The notes beneath the pieces are model-generated. The model was not told where the DNA came from. It made no database searches and was given only the letters and a program-made list of their open reading frames with translations. Shown here piece after piece: positions 56,700-64,000 of a DNA stretch of 64,000 bases (position 1 is the first letter of the stretch; the number at the start of each line of letters is the position of its first letter). A program made the translations under genes and the position numbers. The DNA comes from Azospirillum thiophilum (lineage in GTDB: Bacteria > Pseudomonadota > Alphaproteobacteria > Azospirillales > Azospirillaceae). Location of the stretch: positions 107,501 to 171,500 of the forward strand of contig NZ_CP012405.1 of NCBI RefSeq assembly GCF_001305595.1, given 5' to 3'.

Positions 56700-57995
56700 A
56701 TGAAAAAGCCCGTGTCGAACCCCATCGCGCATGCGGTCCTGGCGGCCACGGCCGTTCTGGCGCTCTGCGCCTCCCCCTGGTCGGCCGCTTCGGCGGCGGC
56801 CCAGGGCGGCCAGCCGGCCCCTGCCGCTTCCCCCGCGTCCACCGGGCCGATCCGCATCGGCGTGCTGACCGATCTGTCGGGCTCGCTGGCCGACCTCAGC
56901 GGCCGCGGCAGCGTCGAGGCGGTCAAGATGGCGGTCGAGGATTTCGGTGCCTCCGTGCTCGGCCGCCCGGTCGAGGTGGTGGCCGCCGACCACCAGAACA
57001 AGGCCGACATCGGCTCGCAGATCGCCAACGACTGGTATGACAACAAGAATGTCGAGCTGATCATCGACCTGCCCAACTCGGCGGTGATGCTGGCGATCCA
57101 GGAACTGGGCCGGCGCAAGAACAAGATCGTGATCGGCACCGCCGGGGGGTCGTCCGACTTCACCGGCAAGGCCTGCTCGCCGAACGGCATCCATTGGGTC
57201 TACGACACCTACGCGCTGGCCGCCGGAACCGGGCGGACCATGGTCAAGCAGGGCGGCGACAGCTGGTACTTCATCACGCTGGACTATTCCTTCGGCCTGT
57301 CGCTGGAGCGCGATACCGCCGCCTTCGTCACCGGCGCGGGGGGCAAGGTCCTGGGCTCCGCCCGCCATCCGCTGAACAGCGCCGACTTCTCGTCCTACCT
57401 GCTGCAGGCGCAGGCGAGCAAGGCAAAGGTCATCGGGCTGGCCAATGCCGGCGGCGACCTGATCAACACCGTCAAGCAGGCGGCCGAGTTCGGCATCACC
57501 CGGCAGGGCCAGAAGCTGGCCGGCCTGCTGATGTTCCTGTCCGACATCCATGCGCTGGGGCTGGAGACGGCGCAGGGGCTGGTGCTGACAGAATCCTTCT
57601 ATTGGGACCAGAACGAGGCCACGCGGACCTTCTCCAAGCGCTTTTTCGAGCGGACCGGGCGGATGCCGACCATGGTCCAGGCCGGCAACTACGGCGCGAT
57701 CACCCATTATCTGAAGGCGGTCAAGGCCGCCGGGACGTCCGACACGGCCACGGTGATGAAGACGATGCGCGAGACGCCGATCAACGACTTCATGACCAGG
57801 GACGGGCGCATCCGCGAGGACGGCCGGGTGCTGCGCGACATGTACCTGTTCGAGGTGAAGACCCCGGCGGAGTCGAAGAGCCCCTGGGACTACTACAAGC
57901 AGCTCGGCGTCATCGCCGCGGCCGACGCCGCCCGCCCGCTGGCTGAAAGCGACTGTCCGCTGGTCCGCAACAAGGCCGCCGCCGCGAAGCCCTGA
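56700..57995 (+). CDS. ABC transporter solute-binding protein, paralogue of 24043 protein
   Basis: A 431-residue LivJ-type binding protein. A signal peptide (residues 1-35) is followed by an Ala/Pro-rich linker and IRIGVLTDLSGSLADLSG. Stretches such as ADFSSYLLQAQASKAKVIG and FYWDQNEATRTFSKRF closely match the protein at 24043, so both probably bind related substrates. GGGAGGGACGATCC precedes the ATG. No permease genes are nearby. Confidence 0.86.
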   Translation: MKKPVSNPIAHAVLAATAVLALCASPWSAASAAAQGGQPAPAASPASTGPIRIGVLTDLSGSLADLSGRGSVEAVKMAVEDFGASVLGRPVEVVAADHQNKADIGSQIANDWYDNKNVELIIDLPNSAVMLAIQELGRRKNKIVIGTAGGSSDFTGKACSPNGIHWVYDTYALAAGTGRTMVKQGGDSWYFITLDYSFGLSLERDTAAFVTGAGGKVLGSARHPLNSADFSSYLLQAQASKAKVIGLANAGGDLINTVKQAAEFGITRQGQKLAGLLMFLSDIHALGLETAQGLVLTESFYWDQNEATRTFSKRFFERTGRMPTMVQAGNYGAITHYLKAVKAAGTSDTATVMKTMRETPINDFMTRDGRIREDGRVLRDMYLFEVKTPAESKSPWDYYKQLGVIAAADAARPLAESDCPLVRNKAAAAKP

Positions 57996-58071
57996 GACCG
58001 ATCCTCCGCCGCTTGGTCTCATGCCTTGCGTCCCGGGCGCGGGCGCGCTAAGCCAGCATCGGGACGTGAGA

Positions 58072-58094
58072 CGTTCCGGCCAAAGGCCGGAGCG
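58072..58094. terminator. Hairpin after binding-protein operon
   Basis: TCCGGCC and GGCCGGA pair around AAA, extended by three more pairs including one G-T. It lies between the binding-protein and GntR genes and lacks a T-run. Confidence 0.42.
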
Positions 58095-58136
58095 TGGCCG
58101 CAGCCAAGGGACGAGACAAGGGGCGAGGGCGGTGCC

Positions 58137-58886
58137 GTGACGGATCCGGGCAACCAGACTGAGATTGGGCCGGCCGAAACCGGGCCGGCCGAATTCGCGT
58201 CGATGGCCGACAAGGCCTATGCCGGGATCGAGGAACTGATCGTGTCCGGCACCTTGCCGCCGCGCGGCTTCGTTTCCGAAAAGCAGCTCAGCGCCCAGCT
58301 CGGCATCGGCCGCACCCCGGTCCGTGAGGCGCTGAAGCGGCTGGAGCTGGACGGCATGGTCACCATCGTCCCCTCCCGCGGGATCATGGTGACCGAGGTG
58401 GACGTCAAGCTCCAGCTCTATGTCCTGGACGTCCGCCGTGAGCTGGAGCGGCTGATCGCCCGCCGCGCCGCCCGCTACGCCCTGCCGGCGGAGCGGGAGC
58501 GCTGCCGGGCGGTCGCCGCGGAGATGCTGGACGCCGCCAGGGCGGAGGACGGGATGCGCTTCATGCATCTCGACCAGGAGGTCAACCAGCTTCTCGACCA
58601 GTGCGCCCGCAATCCGGTGGCGACCCAGACGATCCGCCCGCTGCGGTCGCTGTCGCGGCGCTTCTGGTTCCAGAACTACCACGCCCATTCAGGCAGCCTG
58701 GAGGATGGCGCCCGGACCCACGCCGACCTGATGCTGGCGATCCACAAGGGCGACGTGGAGGCGGCGGCGACCGCATCGGACCGGCTGATGGGCTATGTGG
58801 AGGCCTATGCGCGCGAGACCCTGCGCTACCCCTTCGGGGACGAGCTTTCCGGGAGCCGGCTTTCCGAAGGGCGGGCGGCGCAGTAG
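58137..58886 (+). CDS. GntR-family (FCD) regulator
   Basis: A 249-residue regulator. A winged helix occupies residues about 28-88 (VSEKQLSAQLGIGRTPVREA) and an all-helical FCD ligand domain follows, with metal-type His residues in MHLDQEVNQL and THADLMLAIHKGD. The GTG at 58137 has GAGGGCGG upstream; an ATG at 58203 is the alternative and would leave the helix-turn-helix intact. It may control the operon before it or the divergent genes at 53 kb. Confidence 0.82.
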   Translation: MTDPGNQTEIGPAETGPAEFASMADKAYAGIEELIVSGTLPPRGFVSEKQLSAQLGIGRTPVREALKRLELDGMVTIVPSRGIMVTEVDVKLQLYVLDVRRELERLIARRAARYALPAERERCRAVAAEMLDAARAEDGMRFMHLDQEVNQLLDQCARNPVATQTIRPLRSLSRRFWFQNYHAHSGSLEDGARTHADLMLAIHKGDVEAAATASDRLMGYVEAYARETLRYPFGDELSGSRLSEGRAAQ

Positions 58887-58901
58887 CCGGTCTTCCGCGC
58901 C

Positions 58902-59792
58902 ATGGATCGTCGCCGGCTCCAGTTTTTCGTCGCGCTCTGCGAGGAGTTGCATTTCCACCGCGCCGCCGCGCGGTGCCACATCACGCAGCCTGCCCTCAGC
59001 CAGCAGTTGCGGCAGTTGGAAGAGGAACTTCAGGTCCAGCTGATTCACCGCAACAAGCGGCGCGTGTCCCTGACGCGGGCGGGAGAGACCTTCCTGGGCG
59101 AGACCCGGAAGATTCTGCGGCAGATGGACCGGGCCGCGCAACTGGCGCGCCAGACTGACCGGGGCGAGATCGGGCAATTGTCGGTCGGCATGACGGCGCC
59201 GGCGCTCTACATCGTCTTTCCCGAGATCATGCACCGGTTCCGCACGGCGTTGCCCAATTTCGGCGTGAACGTCCATGTCATGACCACGGCGGAACAGGAA
59301 GAGGCGCTGCGGGCGGGAGCAATCGACGTCGGCATCTTCCATCCACCGCTCGACGACCAGTCGCTGTCGTCGCACCCGATCGCGCGCATGCGGTTCAACG
59401 TCGTGCTGTCCGACAGCAATCCCCTGGCCGCCCTGCCGAGCCTGCGGCTGGAGGATCTGTCGAAACAGCGATTCATCATCTTCCCGCGCGTGATCGGGCC
59501 GCGGCTCTATGACGAGATCATCAGCCTGTGCCAGCAGGCCGGGTTCAGCCCGGAACTGATCCTCGAAGCGTCCCCGGCGCAATCGATCATCGCGCTGGCC
59601 GCCGCCGATTTCGGCATCGGCCTCATCGCCTCCGATCTCCAGCAGTTCGAGCGGCCGGGGGTGGTCTACCGCCAGCTGGAGGGGCCGGCCCCCTATCTGA
59701 CGCTGGGTGTCGCCTATCAGAGCGACGATACCTCTCCCGCCATCCAGACTTTCCTGAACGTGGCGACCGCCGTCGGCGAGCAGGTTTCGTAA
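58902..59792 (+). CDS. LysR-family transcriptional regulator
   Basis: A 296-residue regulator beginning MDRRRLQFFVAL with helix-turn-helix HRAAARCHITQPALSQQLRQ and a CatR/BenM-like effector domain from about residue 90 (GQLSVGMTAPALYIVFPEIM). It lies 15 nt after the GntR gene on the same strand and 117 bp before the 2-hydroxyacid dehydrogenase operon, which it likely regulates. CatR-like proteins sense muconate-type acids, which fits the maleylacetate-reductase-like gene downstream. Confidence 0.85.
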   Translation: MDRRRLQFFVALCEELHFHRAAARCHITQPALSQQLRQLEEELQVQLIHRNKRRVSLTRAGETFLGETRKILRQMDRAAQLARQTDRGEIGQLSVGMTAPALYIVFPEIMHRFRTALPNFGVNVHVMTTAEQEEALRAGAIDVGIFHPPLDDQSLSSHPIARMRFNVVLSDSNPLAALPSLRLEDLSKQRFIIFPRVIGPRLYDEIISLCQQAGFSPELILEASPAQSIIALAAADFGIGLIASDLQQFERPGVVYRQLEGPAPYLTLGVAYQSDDTSPAIQTFLNVATAVGEQVS

Positions 59793-59837
59793 GTCTGCCG
59801 GTTCCCGGCTCCGACCGGTGAAAACTTTTCCTTATCA

Positions 59838-59857
59838 AACGATCATTTTAAATCGTT
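59838..59857. promoter_or_regulatory. Dyad upstream of 2-hydroxyacid dehydrogenase operon
   Basis: AACGAT and ATCGTT are perfect inverted repeats 8 bp apart in an AT-rich stretch, 52 bp before the start codon. It contains a T-N11-A arrangement, as LysR sites do, and may be bound by the LysR protein encoded just upstream. Confidence 0.42.
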
Positions 59858-59909
59858 GGACCTACTCAATTGGTTGGCCCTATCGTTCGTGCAACGGAGG
59901 ACCCTGCCA

Positions 59910-60923
59910 ATGAAAGTCTTCATGATTGGGGAAGCTGCCAATCACAAGGACAAGCTCGCCGCTTTCCTGACAACGTCCTGCGACATCGTTCCTCTTCCCC
60001 GCGAAGCCGCCCAATCGTCCGAGTTCGATTCCGCGATCTCGGCGGATGACGTGGTCGTGTCCTTGCGCTTCTCCCGTCGCGATGGCCCGGCCCCGGATTT
60101 TCGCCTTATGCATGTGCCGGGGGCCGGGCTGGACGGCATCGACATGGCATCCGTGCCGGCCGGAACCGGCATCTGTAACGTCTTCGAGCATGAAATCCCC
60201 ATCGCCGAATTCGTCATGGCGGCGATGCTGAACTGGGAAATCCGTCCCGAAGCGCTGCGCGCTTCCTTCACCACCGATACATGGCCCGACGTCTACCGGT
60301 CGCGGGTGCCCCATGGCGAGATTTGCGGCCTTACCCTCGGTCTGGTCGGTTTCGGCCGCATCGGGCGGACCATCGCCCGGCGGGCGCGCGCCTTCGGCAT
60401 GCGCATCGTCGCCGTCGACCAGTTTGCCGAGGATACCGATGGTCTGGCCGACGCCATCCTGCCGCCGGACCGGTTGCCCGAGATGCTCGCCGGGGCGGAC
60501 TTCCTGGTGATCGCCTGCCCGTTGACCGACCGGACCCGCAACCTGATCGGCGCCGCCGAATTCGCAGCCATGAAGCCGACCGGCGTGCTGGTGAACGTGT
60601 CGCGCGCGCCCATCGTCGACGAGGCGGCGCTGTACGACGCGCTGTCGCGCCGGACGATCGGCGGCGCGGTGCTCGACGTCTGGTACGGCTATCCGGCCGG
60701 GGCCGACGACCGGGTCGCGCCGTCGCGCTTCCGTTTCGAGGAACTGCCCAACGCGGTCTGCACGCCCCATTCGTCGGCCTGGACGACCCGGCTGCCCGAG
60801 CGCCGCTACGCCTTCATCGCCCGGAACATCGACCGGCTGGCCGCCGGCGAACCGCTGCTGAATCTGGTGCGGGAGCCCGTCCCGGCATCCCGCCCCGCCA
60901 TCCAAGACACGAGCGTTCCATGA
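59910..60923 (+). CDS. D-2-hydroxyacid dehydrogenase
   Basis: A 337-residue NAD(P)-dependent dehydrogenase. The cofactor motif is GLVGFGRIGRTIARRARAFG, the substrate Arg is in LVNVSRAPIVDE, and the catalytic His is in CTPHSSAWT. ATG at 59910 has GGAGG nine nt upstream. It overlaps the dehydratase gene by 4 nt. It would interconvert a 2-keto acid and a D-2-hydroxy acid in a sugar-acid pathway. Confidence 0.86.
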   Translation: MKVFMIGEAANHKDKLAAFLTTSCDIVPLPREAAQSSEFDSAISADDVVVSLRFSRRDGPAPDFRLMHVPGAGLDGIDMASVPAGTGICNVFEHEIPIAEFVMAAMLNWEIRPEALRASFTTDTWPDVYRSRVPHGEICGLTLGLVGFGRIGRTIARRARAFGMRIVAVDQFAEDTDGLADAILPPDRLPEMLAGADFLVIACPLTDRTRNLIGAAEFAAMKPTGVLVNVSRAPIVDEAALYDALSRRTIGGAVLDVWYGYPAGADDRVAPSRFRFEELPNAVCTPHSSAWTTRLPERRYAFIARNIDRLAAGEPLLNLVREPVPASRPAIQDTSVP

Positions 60924-62140
60924 TCCGAGACAACGAGGACCTCGCCCGCCGCAGCGCGGGCGTGCCGATCAAGATCACCGGCGTGAAGACCGTCGTGGTC
61001 AATGCCGAGATGCGCAACTGGATCTTCGTGAAGGTCCTGACCGACCAGCCCGGCCTCTATGGCTGGGGCGAGGCCAGTCTGAACTGGAAGACGCGGGCGG
61101 TCACCGGCGCGGTCGAGGATCTGGAGCCGACCGTGCTGGGCCGCGATCCGCGCGACATCGAGCAATGCGTCCGCGCGATGAACAAGTTCAGCTACTACAA
61201 GCTGGGCATGGTCGGCGCGACGGCGATCAGCGGCATCGAACACGCACTCTGGGACATCTTCGGCAAGAGCGTCGGCCTGCCGGTGTGGCGTCTGCTGGGC
61301 GGCAAGGTGCGCGACCGCGTGCGCGTCTACACCCATCTCGGCCTCGGCGAGATGAAGTCGGTCTATGAGACCTTCGACATCGGTTCGCTGAAGGAGCGCG
61401 CCGCCGCGGTGACGGAGAAGGGCTACGACGCGCTCAAGGTGGTGTTCATCCCCTATGGCGCCCACAGCGCCCCGATCCCGGCCCAGCGCCATGTCGGCAA
61501 GATGATGCAGGCTCTGCGCGACACCGTGGGCGACGGGGTCGACATCATGATCGACTTCCACGGACGTCCCGGTTCCATCGCCGCCGCCATGGGATATATC
61601 CGCGAACTGGAGCCCTACCGGCCGATGTTCTGCGAGGAGCCGGTCCAGCCCGGCGACACCGAGGCGCTGCGCCGGATCGCCGAGCAGGCCGATTGTCCCA
61701 TCGCGTCCGGCGAGCGGCTGGTCGGGCTGAAGGAGTTCCAGCCGGTCTTCGCGCAAAAGGCGGTCCACATCGCCCAGCCCGACCTGAACCACACCGGCGG
61801 CCTGCTGGAAGGCAAGCGGATCGCGGCGCTGGCCGAAGCCGAGCTGATCGGCATCGCCCCGCACAATCCCAACGGCCCGCTGGCCGGCGTCGCCGCCCTG
61901 CATTTCGACGTCTCGACGCCGAACTTCGTCATCCAGGAGGAGATGAGCGGCGCGGTGCCCTGGTACGACGACGTGGTGCAGACCCCGATCCGCCGCACCG
62001 GCAGCCATTGGGAGGTGCCCGACGCCCCCGGCTTCGGCATCGAGGTGAACGAGACGGAGGCGGCAAAGCACCCGTTCAAGCCGGAGGTGATGCACACGAC
62101 CTCGGCCATCCTGGACGACGGTACCATCGTCGACTGGTAA
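60920..62140 (+). CDS. Enolase-superfamily sugar-acid dehydratase
   Basis: A 406-residue mandelate racemase/muconate-lactonising-type enzyme, similar to galactonate and gluconate dehydratases. Metal ligands are in IDFHGR, CEEPVQPGD and ASGERLVG; the general acid His is in APHNPNGPL. The N-terminal capping domain covers residues about 15-135. The exact sugar acid cannot be read. It is translationally coupled to the 2-hydroxyacid dehydrogenase. Confidence 0.85.
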   Translation: MIRDNEDLARRSAGVPIKITGVKTVVVNAEMRNWIFVKVLTDQPGLYGWGEASLNWKTRAVTGAVEDLEPTVLGRDPRDIEQCVRAMNKFSYYKLGMVGATAISGIEHALWDIFGKSVGLPVWRLLGGKVRDRVRVYTHLGLGEMKSVYETFDIGSLKERAAAVTEKGYDALKVVFIPYGAHSAPIPAQRHVGKMMQALRDTVGDGVDIMIDFHGRPGSIAAAMGYIRELEPYRPMFCEEPVQPGDTEALRRIAEQADCPIASGERLVGLKEFQPVFAQKAVHIAQPDLNHTGGLLEGKRIAALAEAELIGIAPHNPNGPLAGVAALHFDVSTPNFVIQEEMSGAVPWYDDVVQTPIRRTGSHWEVPDAPGFGIEVNETEAAKHPFKPEVMHTTSAILDDGTIVDW

Positions 62141-62178
62141 GCGCCGCCTTCAAGCGATCCATCGGACGGATTTCCATC

Positions 62179-63267
62179 ATGAGAGAATTCAGCACTCCCG
62201 GCGACGTGTTCAATGCGCTGCCGTCGCGGGTGGTCTTCGGGGCCGGCGCCGTCGACCGGATCGACGCGGAGGTGGAACGGCTGGGCGCCGGGCGCGCGCT
62301 CGTCGTCTCCACCCCCGGCCGCAGCGCCATGGGCGGGCGCGTCGCCGACCGTCTCGGCGGCCGCTGCATCGGCATTCTGCCGGAAGCCATTTCCCAGGTG
62401 CCGATCGAGCTTGCCATCCGCGGGCGGGCGAAGGCGCGGGAGATGGGCGCCGACTGCCTGGTCAGCGTCGGCGGCGGCGCCTCCATCGGGCTGGGCAAGG
62501 CCATCGCGCTGGAACTCGGGCTGCCGATCATCGCGGTGCCCACCACCTATTCCGGATCGGAGATGACCGGCTTCTGCGGCATCACCATCGACGGCGTGAA
62601 GCGGATGCACCAGAGCCTGCGCATGCTGGCCGGCACCGTCGTCTATGATCCGGCCCTGACGCTCGGGCTGCCGGTCGATGTCAGCATGGCCAGTGCCATG
62701 AACGCGCTCGCCCATTGCGTCGACGCCATCTACACCCCGACCATCAGCCCGGTGATCGTGCCGGCGGCGATGGAGGGCGCGCGGGCGATCATGGACGCGC
62801 TGCCGCGGGTGGCGGCCCGTCCGGACGATGCGGAGGCGCGCGCCGACCTGCTCTACGGCGCCCATCTCGCCGGCGCGGCGCTGGCCGGCGGCTTCGCCCT
62901 CCAGCATGGCGTCGCCCATGTGCTGGGCGGCACCTACGGGGTTTCGCACGGCCTGTCCCATGCGCTGGTGCTGCCCCATGTCGCCGCCTACAATGCGCCT
63001 TTCGCCCGCGGGGCGATGGACCGGCTGGCCGCCGCCATCGGCGTGGCGGATGTCGGTGCCGCCATCTTCGACGTGATGGAGACGGTCGGCCTGCCGACGC
63101 GCCTGACCGAAGTCGGCTTCTCCGCCGACCGGATCGAGGAGGCGGCCCGGATCACCGTCGAGACCGACAACGGCTACAACCCCGGCCCGGTGACCGAGGA
63201 GGCCGTGCGCGGCATTCTCGCCGCGGCGCTGGAAGGCCGTCGCCCGGATGTGCAGCAGGTCCGGTGA
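62179..63267 (+). CDS. Maleylacetate reductase-like iron-type alcohol dehydrogenase
   Basis: A 362-residue protein of the iron-ADH fold. It resembles maleylacetate reductases: FNALPSRVVFGAGAVDRI at the start, VSVGGGASIGLGKAIAL for cofactor, IAVPTTYSGSEMT, and His-rich LAHCVDAIYTP and HGVAHVLGGTYGVSHGLSH. In ring-cleavage pathways it reduces maleylacetate to 3-oxoadipate, but here no dioxygenase is present, so another 2-enoic or keto-acid substrate is possible. It lies 38 bp after the dehydratase. Confidence 0.82.
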   Translation: MREFSTPGDVFNALPSRVVFGAGAVDRIDAEVERLGAGRALVVSTPGRSAMGGRVADRLGGRCIGILPEAISQVPIELAIRGRAKAREMGADCLVSVGGGASIGLGKAIALELGLPIIAVPTTYSGSEMTGFCGITIDGVKRMHQSLRMLAGTVVYDPALTLGLPVDVSMASAMNALAHCVDAIYTPTISPVIVPAAMEGARAIMDALPRVAARPDDAEARADLLYGAHLAGAALAGGFALQHGVAHVLGGTYGVSHGLSHALVLPHVAAYNAPFARGAMDRLAAAIGVADVGAAIFDVMETVGLPTRLTEVGFSADRIEEAARITVETDNGYNPGPVTEEAVRGILAAALEGRRPDVQQVR

Positions 63268-63312
63268 GGACGCCGAACCGGAACAGAGAAGACAAAAGGG
63301 GAGGAAACCAGG

Positions 63313-64000
63313 ATGTTGATCAAGCGTAGACAGTTTCTGGCCGTCACCGCGGCGGGTGCGCTGGCCGCACCCTTCATCTCCAAGGCGCATGCCGCGGAGT
63401 TCGCCTGGAAGTTCGGCCACGGCTTCCCGGCCACCCATCCGCTGCATGTCCGTGCCGTCGAGGCGGCGGAGCGCATCCGCAAGGAGACCGGCGGAAAGGT
63501 CGACATCGCCGTCTTCCCCAACAGCCAGCTCGGCGGCGACAGCGACCTGCTGGCGCAGGTCCGCTCCGGCGCCATCGAATTCTTCAGCACCGGCGGGCTG
63601 ATCCTGTCCACCCTGGTTCCGGTGGCGTCGATCAACGGCATGGGCTTCGCCTTCAAGGACTACGACGCGGTCTGGAAGGCGATGGACGGCCCGGTCGGCT
63701 CCGTGGTGCGCAAGGGCTTCGACAAGGTCGGCCTCTTCGCCTTCGACCGCATCTGGGACAACGGCTTCCGCCAGATCACCACCAGCACCAAGCCGATCAC
63801 CGGGCCGGCCGATCTCGCCGCCTTCAAGATCCGCGTCCCGGTCAGCCCGGTCTATGTCTCGCTCTTCAAGGGGCTGGGCGCCTCGCCGACCAGCATCAAC
63901 CTGGGCGAGGTCTATGCCGCGCTGCAGACCGGCGTGGTGGACGGGCAGGAGAATCCGCTGGTGGTGGCCGACACCGCCAAGTTCTACGAGGTGCAGAAAT
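63313..64000 (+). CDS. TRAP transporter solute-binding protein DctP family (3' end outside window)
   Basis: The visible 229 residues belong to a DctP-type periplasmic binding protein. The N-terminus KRRQFLAVTAAGALAAPF is a twin-arginine (Tat) signal, cut after HAA. Mature sequence starts EFAWKFGHGFPATHPLH; the substrate Arg lies in AFKIRVPVSPVY. GGAGGAAACCAGG precedes the ATG. DctQ and DctM subunits probably follow beyond the edge. It would import the acid used by the preceding enzymes. Confidence 0.88.
   Translation, partial: MLIKRRQFLAVTAAGALAAPFISKAHAAEFAWKFGHGFPATHPLHVRAVEAAERIRKETGGKVDIAVFPNSQLGGDSDLLAQVRSGAIEFFSTGGLILSTLVPVASINGMGFAFKDYDAVWKAMDGPVGSVVRKGFDKVGLFAFDRIWDNGFRQITTSTKPITGPADLAAFKIRVPVSPVYVSLFKGLGASPTSINLGEVYAALQTGVVDGQENPLVVADTAKFYEVQK

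Overview
The window is about 64 kb of high-GC DNA whose gene content (Rhodospirillales-type formate hydrogenlyase genes, fused MrpAB, MASE1-kinase/FixJ pair, several catabolic islands) fits an Azospirillum-like alphaproteobacterium. The taxon is an inference from gene content and composition. I saw no rRNA, tRNA, insertion sequence, prophage or CRISPR array.

Region 1 (1-17.8 kb) is a formate hydrogenlyase (FHL) island. A minus-strand operon runs hyfA-hyfB-hyfC-hyfD-hyfE-hyfF-hycE-hycF-hycG-hycH-hycI-focA, mostly with 4-nt ATGA overlaps. It encodes a membrane-bound group 4 [NiFe] hydrogenase with three antiporter-like subunits, two maturation factors and a formate channel. Flanking it are hypA (cut by the left edge), fdhD, and the divergent set hydN-fdhF-short hypA. 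FdhF carries Cys instead of selenocysteine at residue 140. The short HypA-like protein has lost its whole zinc domain but keeps both ends. Together these genes should oxidise formate and evolve H2 while moving ions across the membrane.

Region 2 (17.8-22.8 kb) holds a LysR regulator, an unknown protein, a SpoT/Mesh1-like HD hydrolase, a small membrane protein, a SleB-type cell-wall hydrolase and a CBS-BON protein preceded by an FNR-type box. A 20-bp-stem terminator closes it.

Region 3 (22.8-28.9 kb) has an IclR regulator divergent from an ABC solute-binding protein, aldehyde dehydrogenase, SDR and class III CoA-transferase. Three copies of one 16-bp operator lie between IclR and the binding protein. 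Region 4 (28.9-36.5 kb) reads as a taurine operon (tauABC-isfE-isfD-tpa, regulator tauR divergent) that would deaminate taurine and excrete isethionate.

Region 5 (36.5-46.6 kb) is a full Mrp Na+/H+ antiporter operon (mrpAB,C,D,E,F,G) behind an EIIA-Ntr-like protein and a tandem UspA protein, divergent from a MASE1 histidine kinase and FixJ-like regulator. Region 6 (46.6-51 kb) has an RpoH-type sigma factor and an arginase/ornithine cyclodeaminase pair divergent from an Lrp regulator.

Region 7 (51-64 kb) is catabolic: acyl-CoA ligase and acyl-CoA dehydrogenase divergent from a PhyH dioxygenase, zinc alcohol dehydrogenase, crotonase and a second ABC solute-binding protein paralogous to that of region 3. 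Then come GntR and LysR regulators and an operon of 2-hydroxyacid dehydrogenase, enolase-superfamily dehydratase, maleylacetate-reductase-like enzyme and a Tat-exported TRAP binding protein cut by the right edge.
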